Positions 34,818 through 45,404 of a stretch of DNA of 64,000 nt are shown piece after piece (within the stretch, counting starts at the first letter, position 1; each line of letters opens with the position of its first letter). This DNA comes from Enterococcus plantarum (lineage in GTDB: Bacteria; Bacillota; Bacilli; Lactobacillales; Enterococcaceae), in the NCBI RefSeq assembly GCF_001730295.1, contig NZ_MIKA01000002.1:51161-115160 (forward strand), read 5' to 3'. The notes below the pieces were generated by a model, which did not search any database, was not told where the DNA came from, and was given only the letters and a program-made list of their open reading frames with translations. Made by a program: the position numbers and the translations under genes.

Positions 34818-34833
34818 AGAGGACACCCTGTCG

Positions 34834-35718
34834 ATGAAAAGTATGACTGGTTTTGGAAAAGAAACATTTTTAAATGACACGTATCAAATTGATGTTGAAA
34901 TCAAGAGTGTCAATCAACGGTTTTTAGATATTCAGTTACGGATGCCAAAAGAGGTGAATCCTCACGAGATGGCTATTCGCCAATTAATGAAAGAGACAAT
35001 ACAGCGCGGTCGGATAGAGGCCTATATTAATATCAAACAAACTGGTAGCAGTAATAAAGAAGTGTTAGTTCATTGGAATCTCATTCATCAATTGTTGGGA
35101 GAGATTCAACAAGAATTAACAGCTAATTATCCCCAAGCTGAATTTGATGCTGCGCAAAATATCAATCAATTGCTTAATAATTCAGACTATGTTGAGGTCA
35201 CAGAAAAACAAGAAGCAGACGAAACATTTGGTTTATTAGTTCTAGAGTGCGTGAAAACAGCGGTTATGCGAATCGATGCGAGTCGTTTGCAGGAAGGTCA
35301 AAAGATTCAACAGGTTCTAGCAACTTATTGTCAAGATTTCATAGCGTTGGTGATGGAGTTAAAAAGTTTTGTAGATATTTATGAAAAGGATTATCGCGAA
35401 AAATTTGAAGCAAAGTTAAATGATTGGCTAGGTAGCCAAGTTGATGAAACTCGTTTGTTGACGGAGTTAGCAATCTTACTTGAAAAAGGGGATATCCATG
35501 AAGAATTAGATCGTTTAGAGATTCATGTTGAGAAGCTGCAAGAATTATTGACGCAGTCAGAACCAGTGGGTCGGGAATTAGATTTTCTGATTCAAGAGAT
35601 GAACCGAGAGGTCAATACGATCGGGTCCAAATCCAGTCCCATTGAGATCAAAAACATCGTAGTTCAAATGAAAACGATGCTCGAAAAAATTCGTGAACAG
35701 ATTCAAAATGTCGAATAA
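34834..35718 (+). CDS. yloC: YicC/YloC family endoribonuclease
   Basis: 294 residues. N-terminus MKSMTGFGKETFLNDTYQIDVEIKSVNQRFLDIQLRMPKE and C-terminus EMNREVNTIGSKSSPIEIKNIVVQMKTMLEKIREQIQNVE are the two YicC family blocks; the middle is helical. In Bacillus yloC lies upstream of gmk-rpoZ, as here (2.5 kb downstream but separated by an insert). The E. coli member YicC is an endoribonuclease that acts on a small RNA. Cytoplasmic. Confidence 0.9.
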   Translation: MKSMTGFGKETFLNDTYQIDVEIKSVNQRFLDIQLRMPKEVNPHEMAIRQLMKETIQRGRIEAYINIKQTGSSNKEVLVHWNLIHQLLGEIQQELTANYPQAEFDAAQNINQLLNNSDYVEVTEKQEADETFGLLVLECVKTAVMRIDASRLQEGQKIQQVLATYCQDFIALVMELKSFVDIYEKDYREKFEAKLNDWLGSQVDETRLLTELAILLEKGDIHEELDRLEIHVEKLQELLTQSEPVGRELDFLIQEMNREVNTIGSKSSPIEIKNIVVQMKTMLEKIREQIQNVE

Positions 35719-35788
35719 TAGAAAATAGTTTGTGATTCTAGGTTTTAAAGCTATAATTAGAGAGAAGAAAGCGAAGAGGTGAATAAGT

Positions 35789-36076
35789 ATGTCAAAGTAT
35801 TACGATGTAACGTTCCATGAATTAAGCGGGAAATCTGTGGTCAAAAGAGAAATCATTTCTGATAAAGAGCCGTTTGATGTTTGGGAAGATGCTTGTATGT
35901 CATTTACAGATGATGTTTTCAACATTCGTGTGAATGAAGAGGCGTTTGTGACATTAAACCGTCGTTTCGTAGTCCGAGTGGACGTTGAAGAAGTGGATGG
36001 GCCTGTGGATAAAAAAATCAAACGCCATGATGAAATTATGGGCGTTGTGAATACTTTATCGAATATGGGATTTTAA
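35789..36076 (+). CDS. Conserved small protein of unknown function
   Basis: 95 residues after AGAGGTGA. Begins SKYYDVTFHELSGKSVVKREIISDKEPFDVWEDACMSFTDDVF and ends RRFVVRVDVEEVDGPVDKKIKRHDEIMGVVNTLSNMGF. Acidic, with alternating beta/helix character and no signal peptide, membrane segment or recognised domain. Codon use and ribosome-binding site are ordinary, so it is likely a real enterococcal gene. Followed directly by a family-A repeat, which would terminate it. Confidence 0.7.
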   Translation: MSKYYDVTFHELSGKSVVKREIISDKEPFDVWEDACMSFTDDVFNIRVNEEAFVTLNRRFVVRVDVEEVDGPVDKKIKRHDEIMGVVNTLSNMGF

Positions 36077-36093
36077 GAGAAGTAATAATCTAA

Positions 36094-36270
36094 TGAGCCT
36101 GGGACATAACTAAAAAGGGTATGTTTCAGGCTCTTAGTAACCGAATAAACGGTGGGCGAAGAAGCAACTCCTTCGGAAATAAGCCGAAATCCACAAAAAT
36201 TTGAAGAGCAATTTTCGTAAATTCCTTCTTATTTCTCGGAGTTAAACACATCATTCTGTCCCAACCTCTT
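36094..36270. repeat. Family-A intergenic repeat, full-length (reverse orientation)
   Basis: Begins with GAGCCTGGGACATAACTAAAAAGGGTATG..CAGGCTC (terminator-type hairpin), then ACCGAATAAACGGTGGGCG, and a long imperfect hairpin running from AGCAACTCC to CGGAGTT with GAAATAAG/CTTATTTC inside; ends TCTGTCCCAACCTCTT. Lies between convergent genes and should end both transcripts. Confidence 0.88.
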
Positions 36271-36275
36271 GGTTT

Positions 36276-37724
36276 TTAGAAAAAGATAAACAGGCCAACT
36301 GCCGAAAGAATAGACAAAATTCCTAAACTAAATAGCAAACGGGTCATTGGAGTCGAGGCTTTGCGGCTACCTCTTCTAACACCAGCGATTCTTTTCTTAA
36401 ATACTCTTGAAAGAATTAGCAGTAGTAAGCCGAAAACAGCTAGGATACCGATGGCCAAATAGTTATGACCTTCTTTTTTTGTAGATGAAAGTTGGACAGC
36501 CTTCTTTTTTTCTATCTTAACGGGCTTGTCTGTGGATCCTTTTTCGCTAACTTCTCTGTACTGAACACTTTTAGCAGGGATGTTCGGAGATACTTGACCG
36601 TATTCATTGGCTAAAGATAATTTTCCATCAGTCAATGTAAAACTAGGTTCGGTCTCTTTTTTAGCAAATCCGTAAAAATCTTGATCTAAAATAAGTTTTT
36701 TTCCATTGATCTTATTTGATCCTTTAGAAAGCAACTTTTTGTACTCATAAGTAGAGAAAGCATGCTCCAAAATTGCATTTCCAGCAAGATGGCGTTCATA
36801 TTCTCCCTCTTGATCAGACCAATCACCCACGCCCAAAACAACTTCAATTAGTCGAGTATCGCCTTTTTTTGCTGTAGCGATATAATTAAAGCCACCAGTT
36901 GGACTTGATCCTGTTTTTAATCCATCTACTCCATCAAAGCCATATTTTGCACCTGGTAATGAGTAATTGTAAGTTTCAAACGTCTCAGCATAGGGTGTAT
37001 TTTCCATCGTGGTCACAACGGGCTTGTTAGTGAACTGTAAAACCTCAGGGTATTTTTTAATTAAATTATAAGTCAAAATAGCCAAGTCTCTAGCAGTTGA
37101 TTTATTATCGCCGTCTGGATCGATACCTGGTGCTTCATATAATCCATCAAAGGCGCGAATTTGGGCACCGCTACAGTTAAAATATGTTGTATTTGTCATA
37201 CTTAATTCTGCTGCCTTTTCATTCATTTTGCGAATGAAACCAGCTTCATCATTATCAGTAACTAGGTTTGCCAGCATCAGTGTGGCAACATTAGAGGAGG
37301 GGACTGCTACCATTGAAAACAAGTCACGAACAGGATAGTCAACGCCAAGAGCAATCTTATTGTTGCTTAAGGCATAGATTTGAGAGATATTCACATATTT
37401 TTCCGTTGCAGTAACAGTAGTGTCTAAAGTGAATTTACCTTGTTCCATTGCTTCTAAGGCTAAATACATCGTCATGACTTTAGCGATACTTGCAGGACTC
37501 CACGATAAATCAGGTTGTTCCTCCCATAAAATTTGACCAGAGTCAGCATCAATTACGATCGAGGCTTTGGGACGGTAGGCTTCTTTGACGGGAAAACCAG
37601 ATTTTTCTGCAAAGTCCATTAGATGTTCTTCTGCATAACTTGTCTGAATAAAACTCCCGAATGAAATACAAGCAGCCAGCAGAAGAAAACTAATTATTTT
37701 TAAAGGTGTGTTTCTTGTGAACAT
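36276..37724 (-). CDS. D-alanyl-D-alanine carboxypeptidase (PBP5/DacF-type), paralogue 2
   Basis: 482 residues; ATG 37724 follows GAAGGGA. Signal peptide (FLLLAACISFGSFIQTSYA), SxxK in PASIAKVMTMYLALEAMEQGKF, SxN in VPSSNVATLMLANL, KTGSSPTGGFNYIATAKKGDTRLIEVVLGVGDWSDQEGEYERHLAGNAI. C-terminal linker and membrane helix (FGLLLLILSRVFKK) plus a last hydrophobic segment. Strong resemblance to paralogue 1 across catalytic and C-terminal domains (for example LLSKGxNxIN..DQDFYG..). Acts on peptidoglycan pentapeptides. The pair looks like a duplication. Confidence 0.91.
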   Translation of the reverse strand: MFTRNTPLKIISFLLLAACISFGSFIQTSYAEEHLMDFAEKSGFPVKEAYRPKASIVIDADSGQILWEEQPDLSWSPASIAKVMTMYLALEAMEQGKFTLDTTVTATEKYVNISQIYALSNNKIALGVDYPVRDLFSMVAVPSSNVATLMLANLVTDNDEAGFIRKMNEKAAELSMTNTTYFNCSGAQIRAFDGLYEAPGIDPDGDNKSTARDLAILTYNLIKKYPEVLQFTNKPVVTTMENTPYAETFETYNYSLPGAKYGFDGVDGLKTGSSPTGGFNYIATAKKGDTRLIEVVLGVGDWSDQEGEYERHLAGNAILEHAFSTYEYKKLLSKGSNKINGKKLILDQDFYGFAKKETEPSFTLTDGKLSLANEYGQVSPNIPAKSVQYREVSEKGSTDKPVKIEKKKAVQLSSTKKEGHNYLAIGILAVFGLLLLILSRVFKKRIAGVRRGSRKASTPMTRLLFSLGILSILSAVGLFIFF

Positions 37725-38854
<1,130 letters not shown>

Positions 38855-38858
38855 CCTT

Positions 38859-39164
38859 ATGATGCTAAAACCATCTATTGACTCATTGTTAAAAGAAGTA
38901 CCATCAAAATATTCGCTTGTTATCTTAGCAAGCAAACGCGCTCACGAATTAGACGAAGGTGCACAACCAACACTAGAAGGTTTTGAATCTGTAAAAAGTG
39001 TAGGCCAAGCACTAGAAGAAATCGATGCTGCAACAGTGATCAATGATCCTCGTCCAGAAGAAAAACGCGAAAGAATGCGTATGGCAAAAGAAGAACAAAA
39101 AATGAGACACGAACAAGAACAAAAAGAACTTGAAAATCGTATTCGCGAAGAAAAAAGTCTATAA
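38859..39164 (+). CDS. rpoZ: RNA polymerase omega subunit
   Basis: 101 residues. N-terminus [39 protein letters not shown] is the omega signature (the [14 protein letters not shown] box); a Gln/Glu/Lys-rich tail continues beyond the conserved 60 residues. The start at 38859 has AAGGAGATG 9 nt upstream; 38862 is an alternative. Assembles the beta' subunit. Followed by a strong terminator. Confidence 0.92.
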   Translation: MMLKPSIDSLLKEVPSKYSLVILASKRAHELDEGAQPTLEGFESVKSVGQALEEIDAATVINDPRPEEKRERMRMAKEEQKMRHEQEQKELENRIREEKSL

Positions 39165-39172
39165 CATATATA

Positions 39173-39212
39173 TAACTGGGATGAAACTATGTTAAGGTTT
39201 CATCTCAGTTTT
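39173..39212 (+). terminator. Terminator of gmk-rpoZ
   Basis: AACTGGGATGAAAC with GTTTCATCTCAGTT around a 9-nt loop, followed by TTTTTATATG. Confidence 0.85.
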
Positions 39213-39375
39213 TATATGTTTAGAAACCAAACAATGAACATCTGCTTTAATTTTTGGTAACAGAAATCAGAGGAACAAGACAAATGCTTGATTCTTTAGT
39301 ACAATAGGCAAAGAAAAGCTGAGCAGATCATCTAGTAATGGCATAATTCAATAAATACAGAATGGAGGAATGTTT

Positions 39376-41808
39376 ATGAGAAAAGCGGCGCAAGTGATTG
39401 TTGATGTCCCAACGATGCAGACAGACCAACCCTTTACTTATTTGATTCCTTTTAATTTAGAAGAACAATTAACAGTCGGCATGCGGGTGGAAGTTCCTTT
39501 CGGGAATGGAAATCGGCATCTTCAAGGCTTTGTTTTAGCGATAGAGGATGTTTCTGAAGAAGTGATAACAGCTCAAAAGTTTGAATGGAAGGAAATTCTT
39601 TCTGTTTTAGATTTAAAACCAGTTCTCAATACTGAATTGTTGGAGTTGGCAGATTACATGAAAGAAAAAACATTTGCGTTTAAAATCACTTGCCTACAAA
39701 CTATGTTGCCTAGCGTAATGCGTGCAGATTATAGCAAATACATATATTTAACAGATGAATTAGAGGAAGCACTACAAGAGGAATTGTTTTATGGATTAAA
39801 CGAAATCGCTTGGGAAGATGCGTTGACTCGAAATATTTTACCGCAATTAATGCAACTGAGAAAACAGCAAAAAGTCGATATCCGTTACGAAGTGAATACA
39901 CGAAATCGAGTGAAAATGATCCGTTACATTCAAGCATTGAAAGACTTTGAGCAATTGGAAGAGGCGCGTCTGGAGCTTAGAAAAGGTTCACAAAAAAAAG
40001 AACTGCTAATCAATTATTTGCAGCAATTAGGGTTAGAAAAAATGACCACGGTCAAAGAGATGAAAGAACTAGGATTTAGTACCGCGGTGTTAAATGATGG
40101 GGCGAATAGACAGTGGTTAACGTTCGTGGAAGCGGAAGCCTATCGTGATCCATTTGCGGATCATACCTTTGAAAAAACGACAGCGCTAGCCTTAAACAAT
40201 GAGCAGCAAAACGCGGTAGAAAAAATTCTAAGCTCCATGAATCAAAGGATAAGCAAAACATATTTACTGGAAGGAATCACTGGTAGTGGAAAAACCGAAG
40301 TATACCTCCAAGTAATCGCTGAAGTTTTAAATCAAGGGAAAACGGCCATGATGCTAGTACCGGAAATTTCGTTGACGCCGCAGATGGTTCATCGTTTTAA
40401 AAGCCGGTTTGGAGAGCAAGTAGCGGTGATGCATAGCGCTTTGTCACAAGGGGAGAAATACGATGAGTGGCGTAAAATCGAACGGGGTGAAGCACAAGTC
40501 GTAGTGGGTGTCCGTTCTGCTATTTTTGCTCCTTTAGAAAATCTTGGTGTTGTAATTATCGATGAAGAGCACGAAGCAAGTTACAAACAGGAAGAAACAC
40601 CGCGTTATCATGCACGAGATTTGGCAATCTGGCGTGGGGCTTACCATCATTGTCCAGTGGTTTTAGGGAGTGCGACCCCTTCATTAGAGACCAGAGCACG
40701 GGCACAAAAAAAGGTGTATGAACGACTAGTATTATCGAAAAGAGCCAATCAAACTGCAACATTACCAACAATTGATGTGGTAGACATGCGTGAAGAACTT
40801 CAAAATAAAAACACCTCCTCTTTTTCGGTAGCACTTCAAGAAAAAATTCAAGATCGTTTGGCTAAGAAGGAACAAAGTGTTCTGTTATTGAATCGTAGAG
40901 GTTATTCCTCTTTTGTAATGTGCCGAGATTGCGGGTATGTTTTACCTTGTCCAAACTGTGATATCTCATTGACGCTTCATATGGATACGAAAACGATGAA
41001 ATGCCATTATTGCGGCCATGAAGAACGAATTCCTTATCATTGCCCGAACTGTAGCGGAGATAAAATCCGTTATTATGGAACTGGGACACAAAAGGTGGAA
41101 GAAGAGCTAAAAGCTTTGTTTCCTGACAGTCGTGTTTTGCGAATGGATGTGGATACAACAAGGCGAAAGGGAGCTCATGAGAAAATTTTGACAGCTTTCG
41201 GTAATCATGAAGCAGATATTCTGCTAGGAACACAAATGATCGCGAAAGGGCTGGATTTTCCCAATGTAACGCTAGTTGGTGTTTTAAATGCGGATACGGC
41301 ACTTAATTTACCAGATTTCCGTTCAAGTGAACGAACGTTTCAGTTATTAACTCAGGTCAGCGGAAGAGCAGGAAGAGCAGAAAAACCTGGAGAAGTCATC
41401 ATTCAATCGTTTAATCCAGAACATTATGCGATCCAATTAGCCAAAGCACAGGATTATGAAGACTTTTACCAAAAAGAAATGTACGTCCGGCATCGTGGAG
41501 ACTACCCGCCATTTTTCTTTACGGTACAAATCACAGCGAGCCATCCAGAAGAAAATCAAGCGGCTAAGCAGATGTTTGAAATCGTCAAAGAGCTAAAAGA
41601 AGGATTATCTGATCAAAGTATTTTACTTGGGCCAACACCGAACGCCATCATGCGGGTCAATAATCGTTACTTTTATCAAGTAATCATTAAATATAAAAAC
41701 GAACCTAATTTACAAAATATCTTGAAAAAAATACTGACCGACACTCAAAGAGCAACAGCACATGGGTTGAAATTATCGATTGATGCTGAGCCGATGAATT
41801 TTATATAA
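39376..41808 (+). CDS. priA: Primosomal protein N' (replication restart helicase)
   Basis: 810 residues from ATG 39376; the earlier ATG (39370) lies only a base from GGAGG. Superfamily 2 helicase: N-terminal DNA-binding domain (AAQVIVDVPTMQTDQPFTYLIP), Walker A EGITGSGKTEVY, DEEHEASYKQEETPRYHARDLA, QVSGRAGRAEKPGEVIIQ, and eight zinc-binding cysteines (CRDCGYVLPCPNC, CHYCGH.., CPNC). It reloads the replisome at stalled forks. Independent of the gmk transcript; upstream of def-fmt-rsmB. Confidence 0.94.
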   Translation: MRKAAQVIVDVPTMQTDQPFTYLIPFNLEEQLTVGMRVEVPFGNGNRHLQGFVLAIEDVSEEVITAQKFEWKEILSVLDLKPVLNTELLELADYMKEKTFAFKITCLQTMLPSVMRADYSKYIYLTDELEEALQEELFYGLNEIAWEDALTRNILPQLMQLRKQQKVDIRYEVNTRNRVKMIRYIQALKDFEQLEEARLELRKGSQKKELLINYLQQLGLEKMTTVKEMKELGFSTAVLNDGANRQWLTFVEAEAYRDPFADHTFEKTTALALNNEQQNAVEKILSSMNQRISKTYLLEGITGSGKTEVYLQVIAEVLNQGKTAMMLVPEISLTPQMVHRFKSRFGEQVAVMHSALSQGEKYDEWRKIERGEAQVVVGVRSAIFAPLENLGVVIIDEEHEASYKQEETPRYHARDLAIWRGAYHHCPVVLGSATPSLETRARAQKKVYERLVLSKRANQTATLPTIDVVDMREELQNKNTSSFSVALQEKIQDRLAKKEQSVLLLNRRGYSSFVMCRDCGYVLPCPNCDISLTLHMDTKTMKCHYCGHEERIPYHCPNCSGDKIRYYGTGTQKVEEELKALFPDSRVLRMDVDTTRRKGAHEKILTAFGNHEADILLGTQMIAKGLDFPNVTLVGVLNADTALNLPDFRSSERTFQLLTQVSGRAGRAEKPGEVIIQSFNPEHYAIQLAKAQDYEDFYQKEMYVRHRGDYPPFFFTVQITASHPEENQAAKQMFEIVKELKEGLSDQSILLGPTPNAIMRVNNRYFYQVIIKYKNEPNLQNILKKILTDTQRATAHGLKLSIDAEPMNFI

Positions 41809-41840
41809 GCGATTCAACCTTATAAAAGAAAGGAAACTTT

Positions 41841-42335
41841 ATGCGCTATCCTATATTAATACACCCTAATGAACGTCTGAAACAAAAAGCAAAACCAGTA
41901 ACGATGATCACAGATGAAACGATCACTCTTTTAGAAGACATGTACGAAACGATGATTGCTCACGATGGAATTGGTCTAGCAGCCCCTCAAATCGGCAAAA
42001 ATCTTCAGCTTGCAGTTGTAGAAGTGGATGAAGAAACAGGTTTATTTGAATTGATCAATCCTGAAATCATTGAGCGCAAAGGCAGTGACATTGATGTGGA
42101 AGGTTGTTTAAGTATCCCAGAAACGTATGGCACAGTCGAACGAGCAGATGAAGTAACAGTTCGCTATTTTGATCGTGAAGGAGACGAAATCGAAGTAACA
42201 GCGTATGGCTATCTTGCCAGAGCGTTTCAACATGAAATCGATCATCTAAATGGTGAACTATTTATTGATAAAATCATTGACCCAATCAAACCGGAAGAGT
42301 TAGAGGCATATATGGAGGAACATTTAGATGACTAA
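41841..42335 (+). CDS. def: Peptide deformylase
   Basis: 164 residues. The three motifs of the metalloenzyme are present: [18 protein letters not shown] (metal cysteine) and [11 protein letters not shown] (HExxH). Removes the N-formyl group from nascent proteins. Overlaps fmt by 8 bp, linking formylation and deformylation genes. Ribosome-binding site AAAGGAAA. Confidence 0.95.
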   Translation: MRYPILIHPNERLKQKAKPVTMITDETITLLEDMYETMIAHDGIGLAAPQIGKNLQLAVVEVDEETGLFELINPEIIERKGSDIDVEGCLSIPETYGTVERADEVTVRYFDREGDEIEVTAYGYLARAFQHEIDHLNGELFIDKIIDPIKPEELEAYMEEHLDD

Positions 42336-43269
42336 ATTAATTTTTATGGGAACACCGGCATTTTCAGTGCCGATTTTAGAAGGACTGATCGAAAATGGTT
42401 ATGACATCCAAGCCGTTGTCACTCAGCCAGATCGCCCAGTTGGACGAAAAAAAGTAATCACACCAACACCTGTGAAAGAAGCGGCCCTAAAACATAACTT
42501 ACTTGTGTTACAACCAGAAAAAATCTCAGGTTCACCTGAAATGGAAAAAATCATCGAACTTGCACCAGATCTAATTGTGACAGCCGCTTTCGGTCAATTT
42601 TTACCAGAAAAGATTTTAAATGCACCTGAATTTGGCGCTATCAATGTTCATGCGTCACTATTACCGAAATACCGCGGAGGCGCCCCAGTTCATTATTCGA
42701 TCATTGAAGGAGAAAAAGAAACAGGTGCCACAATCATGGAAATGGTGAAGAAAATGGACGCGGGAGATATTCTTTCCCAAAAAGCAATCCCAATCACTAA
42801 AGCAGATGATGTAGGGACGATGTTTGATCGACTAAGTGTCGTTGGGAAAGAGTTGCTGCTAGAGACTTTACCTAAACTGTTAGCAAATGACATCACACCG
42901 ATTCCGCAAGATGAGAGTCAAGTAACCTTTTCTCCGAATATTACAAGAGAACAAGAGCGTATTGATTGGAATAAAACAGCAGAACAAATCGACAATCAAG
43001 TCCGTGGTATGCGCCCATGGCCAACGGCGTTTACAATATACAACGAAATCAACTGGAAGCTATGGGAAGTCACACCTTTAGAAGAAACAACAGAGGCTGT
43101 ACCTGGCACAATCATCAAGCGCAGTAAAAAAGAATTATGGATTGCCTGCGGAGAAGGAACGGTTCTTTCTATCAATAAGATTCAGCCGTCTGGTAAAGGA
43201 AAGTTATTCATTCAAGATTTCTTAAATGGCGTCGGTAAAACAGTTGCAGAATCAGATAAGGTGGGCTAA
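42328..43269 (+). CDS. fmt: Methionyl-tRNA formyltransferase
   Basis: 313 residues. [84 protein letters not shown] (with the formyl-THF site [13 protein letters not shown]) and a C-terminal tRNA-binding domain. Formylates initiator Met-tRNA. Overlaps def, with rsmB only 5 bp downstream. Confidence 0.95.
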   Translation: MTKLIFMGTPAFSVPILEGLIENGYDIQAVVTQPDRPVGRKKVITPTPVKEAALKHNLLVLQPEKISGSPEMEKIIELAPDLIVTAAFGQFLPEKILNAPEFGAINVHASLLPKYRGGAPVHYSIIEGEKETGATIMEMVKKMDAGDILSQKAIPITKADDVGTMFDRLSVVGKELLLETLPKLLANDITPIPQDESQVTFSPNITREQERIDWNKTAEQIDNQVRGMRPWPTAFTIYNEINWKLWEVTPLEETTEAVPGTIIKRSKKELWIACGEGTVLSINKIQPSGKGKLFIQDFLNGVGKTVAESDKVG

Positions 43270-43274
43270 TCAAT

Positions 43275-44639
43275 ATGGGGAAAAAAATACCAGCAAGAGT
43301 AAAGAGTTCTGTTCGCTATGTAGCGCTAAGAACAATTGAGCGTGTGGATAACGGTGGCGCTTATTCAAATTTATTATTAAATGAAATGATCAACAAATCT
43401 GCTTTAGGAGAAAAAGACAGCCGTTTATTCACGGAGCTTGTCTATGGTACAATCAGTCGTAAGTTATTACTTGAGTATTATTTGACACCATTTATTACCA
43501 ACCCTAAAAAAGTAGACAGCTGGGTAAAAAACTTACTTAGTTTGTCGATTTACCAGTTAGTATTTTTAGATAAAATTCCGGATCATGCCATCATTAATGA
43601 AGCAGTAGAAATTGGAAAACATAGAGGAAATGTTGGAATCGGTAAATTTGTTAACGGTGTGCTTCGTGCCTTTCAACGTGAAGGGGCTCCAAGTTTAGAG
43701 ACTATCAAAGATCCAGTCGAACGTTTGTCAGTTGAAATCAGTATGCCAGTATGGTTGACGGAAAAGCTGATCAAACAAATGGGCATGGATGAAACGAGAA
43801 AATTAGGCTTATCACTTTTTGAAAAAAGTCATGTCAGTGGCCGTGTCGATACTCGTGAAATCAGTATCTCTGATGCGTTGGAAGAAGTACAAAAAGATCA
43901 CATTGAAGCCTCTGCCAGTCAAGTTTCACCGTATGGTGTGGTTGCAGATAAAGGGTTTCTTGCAGGAAATTATTTGTTTGATGCGGGTAAGCTGACGATT
44001 CAAGACGAGAGCTCTATGCTAGTTGCGCCAGCAATGCAAATCGAAAAAAATCATGTCGTTTTAGATGCCTGCGCCGCACCAGGTGGGAAAACAACTCATA
44101 TTGCAACGTTTCTTGATGCTTCACAAGGTGGCCGTGTGAAGTCTTTGGATATTCATGACCATAAAATCAAATTGATCAAACAAAATGCAGAACGTCTACA
44201 CGTGAAGGATGTTGTGGATACTGAAAAATTAGATGCACGCAAAGTAGGAGAAGAATTCCCTGCTGAATACTTTGATCGAATCTTAGTGGATGCACCTTGT
44301 TCAGGTTTGGGGTTGATGCGTCGTAAACCAGACATTAAATACAATAAATCAGCACAAGATTTCGAACAACTGCCTAAAATTCAATTAGAAATTCTAGAAA
44401 GTGTTGCCCAAACATTGAAACAATACGGTATAATGGTCTATAGCACATGTACGATTGCCGAAGAAGAGAATCAGGAAGTAGTTGCAGCATTTTTAGAGAA
44501 GCATCCAGAATTTAAAAGAATCGATGTAAGTGTTAGTGAGGCAGTTCAGCCTTCTATCCAGGAGCAAATGCTCACATTATACCCACATCAATTAGGGACG
44601 GATGGATTCTTTATCTGCTGTATGCAGAAAGTTTGTTAA
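43275..44639 (+). CDS. rsmB: 16S rRNA (cytosine-967-C5)-methyltransferase RsmB/Sun
   Basis: 454 residues. N-terminal NusB-like RNA-binding domain (YVALRTIERVDNGGAYSNLLLNEMI..LFTELVYGTISRKLLLEYYL), then a RsmB methyltransferase: SAM motif DACAAPGGKTTHIATFL, catalytic cysteine region RILVDAPCSGLGLMRRKPDIKYN and MVYSTCTIAEEENQEVV. Modifies C967 of 16S rRNA in E. coli. In a cluster with fmt and stp. Confidence 0.93.
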   Translation: MGKKIPARVKSSVRYVALRTIERVDNGGAYSNLLLNEMINKSALGEKDSRLFTELVYGTISRKLLLEYYLTPFITNPKKVDSWVKNLLSLSIYQLVFLDKIPDHAIINEAVEIGKHRGNVGIGKFVNGVLRAFQREGAPSLETIKDPVERLSVEISMPVWLTEKLIKQMGMDETRKLGLSLFEKSHVSGRVDTREISISDALEEVQKDHIEASASQVSPYGVVADKGFLAGNYLFDAGKLTIQDESSMLVAPAMQIEKNHVVLDACAAPGGKTTHIATFLDASQGGRVKSLDIHDHKIKLIKQNAERLHVKDVVDTEKLDARKVGEEFPAEYFDRILVDAPCSGLGLMRRKPDIKYNKSAQDFEQLPKIQLEILESVAQTLKQYGIMVYSTCTIAEEENQEVVAAFLEKHPEFKRIDVSVSEAVQPSIQEQMLTLYPHQLGTDGFFICCMQKVC

Positions 44640-44654
44640 ACGAGGTGAAGCATA

Positions 44655-45404
44655 GTGGAAATCAATTTTCAAACAGATGTCGGAAGAAAACGAAATACCA
44701 ACCAGGATTATGCTGGTCTATTTGAGAACCAGACAGGAGTTTCTTTAGCTATCTTAGCGGATGGAATGGGTGGTCATCAGGCAGGGGATGTTGCAAGCCA
44801 GATGGCGGTCAATAATCTTGGGGAGCGTTGGCAAGAAAGTCTTATCGATACACCGGAAAAGGCAGCGCAATGGCTAATCAAAGAAATCCAAGACGAAAAT
44901 ACAATGATATACGAAAAAGGTCAATCTCGACCTGAATATGTAGGAATGGGGACGACTATTGTTAGCGCAGTGTTGTTGGACCAGTCATTTGTATTGGCTA
45001 ATATTGGTGATAGTCGAGCTTATTTGGTTCGCAATAATCAATTACGCCAACTGACAGAAGATCATTCCTTGGTTAATGAGTTAGTTAAATCTGGAGAAAT
45101 CACACGTGAAATGGCTGCAAATCATCCAAGAAAAAATGTTTTAACACGTTCATTAGGGATGCCTAGAATGGTAGAAGTGGATGTAGCGAATCATCTCTGG
45201 GTGCCGGATGACTATATTTTACTATGCTCAGACGGATTAACAAATATGGTGTCAGAAGAAGATATTTTGACTATTTTACTTTCAGAAAAACCATTAAATG
45301 AAAAAGTTGAAACATTGATTACGACAGCCAATGAAGCAGGGGGCGCAGATAATATAACTGTCCTCGTGATCCATTTTGATGAACAGAAGGAGGAAGACCA
45401 ATGA
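44655..45404 (+). CDS. stp: PP2C-type Ser/Thr phosphatase (Stp/IreP-like)
   Basis: 249 residues from GTG 44655, preceded by GAGGTGA. Metal-binding motifs [45 protein letters not shown] and [11 protein letters not shown]. Dephosphorylates proteins phosphorylated by the overlapping kinase; in E. faecalis the homologue is IreP. Overlap with prkC is 4 bp (ATGA), ensuring balanced expression. Confidence 0.94.
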   Translation: MEINFQTDVGRKRNTNQDYAGLFENQTGVSLAILADGMGGHQAGDVASQMAVNNLGERWQESLIDTPEKAAQWLIKEIQDENTMIYEKGQSRPEYVGMGTTIVSAVLLDQSFVLANIGDSRAYLVRNNQLRQLTEDHSLVNELVKSGEITREMAANHPRKNVLTRSLGMPRMVEVDVANHLWVPDDYILLCSDGLTNMVSEEDILTILLSEKPLNEKVETLITTANEAGGADNITVLVIHFDEQKEEDQ

